A stretch of DNA of 16,510 bases from Lachnospiraceae bacterium UBA6452 (GTDB lineage: Bacteria > Bacillota > Clostridia > Lachnospirales > Lachnospiraceae): NCBI GenBank assembly GCA_002441865.1, contig DJNY01000075.1, forward strand, positions 1-16,510. Direction: 5' to 3'. A model generated the notes under the pieces. The model did not search any database and was not told the origin of the DNA. It saw only the letters and a program-made list of their open reading frames with translations. Position numbers and translations under genes: made by a program. This document shows, piece by piece, positions 13,348 through 16,510 of this stretch (the first letter of the stretch is position 1; the number at the start of each line of letters is the position of its first letter).

Positions 13348-15030
13348 TTATACTTCTTTTTTTGTCGTAAATAATTTCTTCAGACAGCTCAGTGCGACCA
13401 TGACACCAAGTACCATCAGAAGGATCGCAACGATGAACTGCAGACCGTCTACCAGGAAGGTTGCCTGTCCTGCTGCCATGTTTCTGATCAGGGCGATCGT
13501 CTTCTGGACAAGTGCAGTAAAGGTAACTGCCAGCATTGTGAACATCGGGATATATAATGTCCAGCCTGTTCTGCCCGTTGTCTTTAAGAATACGGCAAGT
13601 GCGATCAGTACAAGTGCAGCCAGCAGCTGGTTCGCAGAACCAAACAGAGGCCATACATTGTTATAACCGCCAAGTGTCAGCAGGTAACCAAAGAATAAGG
13701 TAATGACGGTTGCAAAATATTTATTGGTCAGAAGCTTCTGCCAGCCCGGCATTTTGGCAGAATCTGTTGTATCACCGTAAAACAGCTCCTGGAATGACAT
13801 ACGTCCGATTCTTGCTACGGAATCAAGTGATGTCAGGGCAAGTGCGGAAACGCACATCGTCATAAACACGGTTGCAAGCTGCACCGGAAGTCCCATCTTT
13901 TCCAGAAAGCCTGCAACACCGCTTGAAAAGATTGCAAACGGTGTTCCATCCGGTTTTGTTCCGTTGACAGCAACAGCGCCGACAACAACCAGTGAAATGA
14001 TACCAAGCAATGATTCCACTACCATGGCACCATACCCTACCATTGGCATATCCTTTTCATTACTGATCGTCTTGGAGGAAGTACCGGAGGATACCAGAGA
14101 GTGGAATCCGGAAACCGCACCGCAGGCGATCGTGACAAACAGTGTGGGGAACAGATAGTTTCCACCGACGTTAAATCCATTAAATGCATTCAGCTGCATG
14201 TCCGGATGTGCTACAAGTACACCCAATACCGCACCAATGATCATACCGAGCAGCATAAATGTTGTCATATAATCTCTTGGCTGCATCAGAAGCCACATCG
14301 GCATAACGGATGCTAAAAACAGGTAAGCCATGATGATGTAGATCCATGCAGATTTTGTCGCATAGATCGGAAGATGCATACCGACCGCAAACATAACAAC
14401 CAGAAGTGCAACCGCAACTACTGCACGTACCCATTCTTTCATCGTTCCGACCTTTTTCTGGATCAGACCGAAGATCACTGCCACTACAATGAACAGCATG
14501 GAAATGGAAGCTGCTGCCGCATTTGCATACGCGGTATCTGCTGCCATATCTGCAACACCCTTTGCCACAAAGGTGCCTGCCACCATATCGGTAAAGGCTG
14601 CGATAACAAGTAAGGTAAATAACCAGCAGAACAACATAAACAGCTTTCTGCCTGTTTTTCCGATATACTTCTCAATGATCATACCCATTGACTTGCCTTC
14701 GTTCTTTACAGAAGCGTATAAAGCACCAAAATCCTGTACAGCACCGAAGAACAGTCCGCCGATCACAAGCCACAGAAGCACCGGAACCCATCCGAAAACA
14801 GATGCTAAAATCGGGCCCGTTACTGGTCCTGCTCCTGCGATGGAAGAAAACTGGTGGGCAAATACCGTAAACTTGGAAGACGGTACATAATCCTGTCCAT
14901 CCTCATGTGTGTAAGCCGGTGTTTTCGCATTCGGGTCAATGCCCCATTTTTTTGCAAGCCAGCGTCCATACAACAAATATCCGGCTGCAAGTGCCACAAT
15001 GCCGATCAAAACAATTACTAATCCATTCAT
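13348..15030 (-). CDS. cstA: Carbon starvation protein CstA (peptide/pyruvate transporter family)
   Basis: This 560-residue integral membrane protein has many (about 14-16) hydrophobic segments. Family hallmarks are GYLLYGRWLAKKWGID (17-32), FAHQFSSIAGAGPVTGPILA (57-76), GGLFFGAVQDFGALYASV, VSGFHSLVSSGTSSKTISNE (306-325) and FGSANQLLAALVL near the C-terminus, matching CstA (PF02554 with its C-terminal extension). In E. coli CstA was first tied to peptide use in starvation and later to pyruvate uptake; the substrate here is not known. The length is at the short end of the family and typical of Clostridia. ATG 15030 has AGAGGG about 9 nt upstream. It stands divergent from the zinc-ribbon gene, with its own promoter and a palindrome just upstream of the -35. 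Confidence 0.95.
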   Translation of the reverse strand: MNGLVIVLIGIVALAAGYLLYGRWLAKKWGIDPNAKTPAYTHEDGQDYVPSSKFTVFAHQFSSIAGAGPVTGPILASVFGWVPVLLWLVIGGLFFGAVQDFGALYASVKNEGKSMGMIIEKYIGKTGRKLFMLFCWLFTLLVIAAFTDMVAGTFVAKGVADMAADTAYANAAAASISMLFIVVAVIFGLIQKKVGTMKEWVRAVVAVALLVVMFAVGMHLPIYATKSAWIYIIMAYLFLASVMPMWLLMQPRDYMTTFMLLGMIIGAVLGVLVAHPDMQLNAFNGFNVGGNYLFPTLFVTIACGAVSGFHSLVSSGTSSKTISNEKDMPMVGYGAMVVESLLGIISLVVVGAVAVNGTKPDGTPFAIFSSGVAGFLEKMGLPVQLATVFMTMCVSALALTSLDSVARIGRMSFQELFYGDTTDSAKMPGWQKLLTNKYFATVITLFFGYLLTLGGYNNVWPLFGSANQLLAALVLIALAVFLKTTGRTGWTLYIPMFTMLAVTFTALVQKTIALIRNMAAGQATFLVDGLQFIVAILLMVLGVMVALSCLKKLFTTKKEV

Positions 15031-15084
15031 ACTCTTCGCCCTCTTGGCGATTCCCTTCTTTCTGTATCTGTTTTTTACAGCGTC

Positions 15085-15124
15085 AGCCTAGCACTCTGCC
15101 TTTTTATTGTCAATGTTATAACAT
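15085..15124 (-). promoter_or_regulatory. Probable cstA promoter with abutting 12-bp palindrome
   Basis: On the minus strand TTGACA (15113-15108), a 17-bp spacer and TAGGCT (15090-15085), the latter with an upstream TGC extended -10, form a plausible promoter for cstA. The perfect palindrome ATGTTATAACAT (15113-15124) abuts the -35 on its upstream side, a usual place for an activator or repressor site. A second dyad, ATAAC-N5-GTTAT, lies at 15147-15161. Confidence 0.6.
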
Positions 15125-15207
15125 ATAGCGGTTTTCTATCCTTTTCATAACTACAGGTTATAAAAGTTGCAAAAGTGCGCAGGCACGGCGATTTCCGGTA
15201 ATATAAA

Positions 15208-15236
15208 TTGCGGCAGTCCGGCATATTTGCTATAAT
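15208..15236 (+). promoter_or_regulatory. Sigma-A promoter of the zinc-ribbon membrane protein gene
   Basis: TTGCGG (15208-15213), a 17-bp spacer and TATAAT (15231-15236) lie 71 nt before the ATG at 15307. Transcription should start near 15243, giving a leader of about 64 nt that contains a hairpin. Confidence 0.75.
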
Positions 15237-15258
15237 GAAACCATACATATGTTGTGGG

Positions 15259-15289
15259 GTTATTCCGCCGGATGGGCGGCAGTAATAAC
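15259..15289 (+). other. 5' leader hairpin
   Basis: GTTATT-CCGCC (15259-15269) pairs with GGCGG (15275-15279) and, after a 4-nt bulge, AATAAC (15284-15289), making an 11-bp interrupted stem with a 5-nt loop. It ends 5 nt before GCGAGG, the ribosome binding site of the zinc-ribbon gene, so it may affect mRNA stability or translation. No T tract follows. Confidence 0.5.
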
Positions 15290-15306
15290 AAAAGCGAGGA
15301 ATTCTT

Positions 15307-16510
15307 ATGATAACAAAATGTAAACTGTGTGGGGGTGCATTAAAATACGATGCAGATATCAGGCGCATGGTCTGTGAATACTGCTCCAGTATGTTTGATG
15401 TGGAAGATACGGAAGAAGAAAAAGAATATGCAAAAATGCAGGCGGTTTCTGCCGGAAAGAAACCGGACGAAGCAATCGGGCAGGCTGTCTTTACGCCGGA
15501 AAATGAGACAATGGACATGTCTCTCTATCACTGCAGCAGCTGCAGCGGCGAGCTTTACCTGAATCAGACGGAGGTTGCCAGCTACTGTCCGTACTGCGGG
15601 CAGCCAACGATCGTATTTGAGAGGATCGCCAGGACGCGGAAGCCCGATTACATCATTCCTTTCAAGATCACGAAGGAATATGCTGTCGCCAGTATCCGTG
15701 AAAAATTTTTCAAAGGGCATTTTATCCCAAAGGAGCTGAAATATTTCAAGGCAGATCTTTTGCGTGGCATTTATGTCCCTTACTATCTGTATGATATGCT
15801 TTATAAGGACAGACAGATCATCCGCGGAAAATTTGAAGAAAAAAACAGGAAGGGCGAGAAAACCTCTGTTACCTATGATTTCTACCGGGAAGCGGTTGCT
15901 TCTTTTCAGGAAATACCGGTAGACGCTTCCAAAAAAATACCAAATGAGATCACGGAAAAGCTGGAACCGTTTTACACTGCCGACCTGATCAATTTTCAGG
16001 CAGGCTATCTTTCCGGTTTCTACGCAGACCTGCAGGATGACAGCGATTACACACTGCGCAATATAGCGAAAAGACGTGCCAGAGACCGGTTTAATAAACT
16101 TCTGTATGATGACATCATGGCAAAGGAATGTCAGACACTGAAAAGCAATCCTGCCTGTTCTTTCGAAAAAGAAGCCTATGCGCTTCTACCTGTCTGGTTT
16201 ATGGTATTTACCTATGAAGGTGATTCCTATACGATCCTGGTAAACGGGCAGACCGGTAAGGTGGTCGGCGGAGTTCCCTCCGATAAAAATAAAATCGCAT
16301 TGTGGTTTTCCCTGATCACACTGCTTGTTTCCGTACCGGCCTACTATATTCTGCAGTTTTTCTTTGATCCTGTCCTGTTCCAGAGCAGAGAAAGTCTCTT
16401 ATCTGCCATATGGGTTCCTTTGGTATTGATCTCCGCTGCCTTTACCGCGGGGCTGAAAAATTACAGAAGTGTGAGAAAGAGTCAGGCACTGACCCGTGCA
16501 GAAACGATCA
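15307..16510 (+). CDS. Double zinc-ribbon membrane protein, 3' end outside window
   Basis: The frame is open to the window edge (401 complete codons). It starts MITKCKLCGGALKY; Cys5, Cys8, Cys23 and Cys26 form one zinc ribbon and Cys76, Cys79, Cys94 and Cys97 (HCSSC...YCPYCGQ) a second. A long soluble part follows, including IIPFKITKEYAVASIREKFF and LLPVWFMVFTYEGDSYTILV, then LVNGQTGKVVGGVPSDK. Two hydrophobic segments at about 330-354 and 362-384 indicate a membrane-anchored protein with the ribbons in the cytoplasm. Proteins of this plan ('TFIIB-type zinc ribbon-containing') are widespread in Firmicutes and have no settled function. GCGAGG stands 7 nt before the ATG. Whether anything follows the second membrane segment cannot be seen. 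Confidence 0.88.
   Translation, partial: MITKCKLCGGALKYDADIRRMVCEYCSSMFDVEDTEEEKEYAKMQAVSAGKKPDEAIGQAVFTPENETMDMSLYHCSSCSGELYLNQTEVASYCPYCGQPTIVFERIARTRKPDYIIPFKITKEYAVASIREKFFKGHFIPKELKYFKADLLRGIYVPYYLYDMLYKDRQIIRGKFEEKNRKGEKTSVTYDFYREAVASFQEIPVDASKKIPNEITEKLEPFYTADLINFQAGYLSGFYADLQDDSDYTLRNIAKRRARDRFNKLLYDDIMAKECQTLKSNPACSFEKEAYALLPVWFMVFTYEGDSYTILVNGQTGKVVGGVPSDKNKIALWFSLITLLVSVPAYYILQFFFDPVLFQSRESLLSAIWVPLVLISAAFTAGLKNYRSVRKSQALTRAETI

Overview
The window looks like a chromosomal segment from a gut Firmicute of the Lachnospiraceae type (Blautia or a relative). Supporting signs are moderate GC, AGGAGG-type ribosome binding sites, sigma-A promoters, the 'QIRLGLEEGIDVSxYA' repeats common in that family, and clostridial-style amino-acid ABC and signalling genes. 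The genus is inferred from protein style, not from a marker gene. Nearly all genes lie on the minus strand; the last gene (15307 to the end) is on the plus strand. No tRNA, rRNA, CRISPR array, insertion sequence or prophage gene was seen.

Layout. (1) 1-944: 5' portion of a capsular-polysaccharide-type glycosyltransferase, cut by the window edge. Upstream is a 686-base AT-rich gap with a dense cluster of GTATGAA/TTCATAC heptamers, a 14-bp direct repeat and a minus-strand terminator. (2) 1631-2314: YoaK/DUF1275 membrane protein. (3) 2412-5494: a complete polar amino-acid ABC importer (lipoprotein, two permeases, ATPase). Its binding protein resembles CjaA-type cysteine-binding proteins. (4) 5576-5792: its leader, with a consensus promoter, a 36-codon cysteine-rich reading frame behind a strong ribosome binding site, and a terminator hairpin. 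I read this as a cysteine-responsive leader-peptide attenuator; it is the most interesting item here. (5) 5856-12472: a five-gene signalling operon with a hybrid sensor kinase, two paralogous Hpt proteins, a DUF342/FapA-like protein with about nine short repeats, and a REC-HD-GYP response regulator. Together these could form a multistep phosphorelay ending in cyclic-di-GMP breakdown. (6) 12620-13216: ribosomal protein L25/Ctc. (7) 13348-15030: CstA carbon-starvation transporter. (8) 15307-end: a double zinc-ribbon membrane protein, divergent from cstA and cut by the window edge.

How the parts fit. The ABC block appears self-contained. A strong promoter fires through the leader peptide and terminator into the binding-protein gene, and a second hairpin lies before the permease genes, which would favour excess binding protein. 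The signalling operon starts from a good promoter (12506-12534) and carries all the domains of an ATP-to-HisKA-to-REC-to-Hpt-to-REC relay. All functional statements rest on reading translated motifs by eye; no database search or folding program was run.
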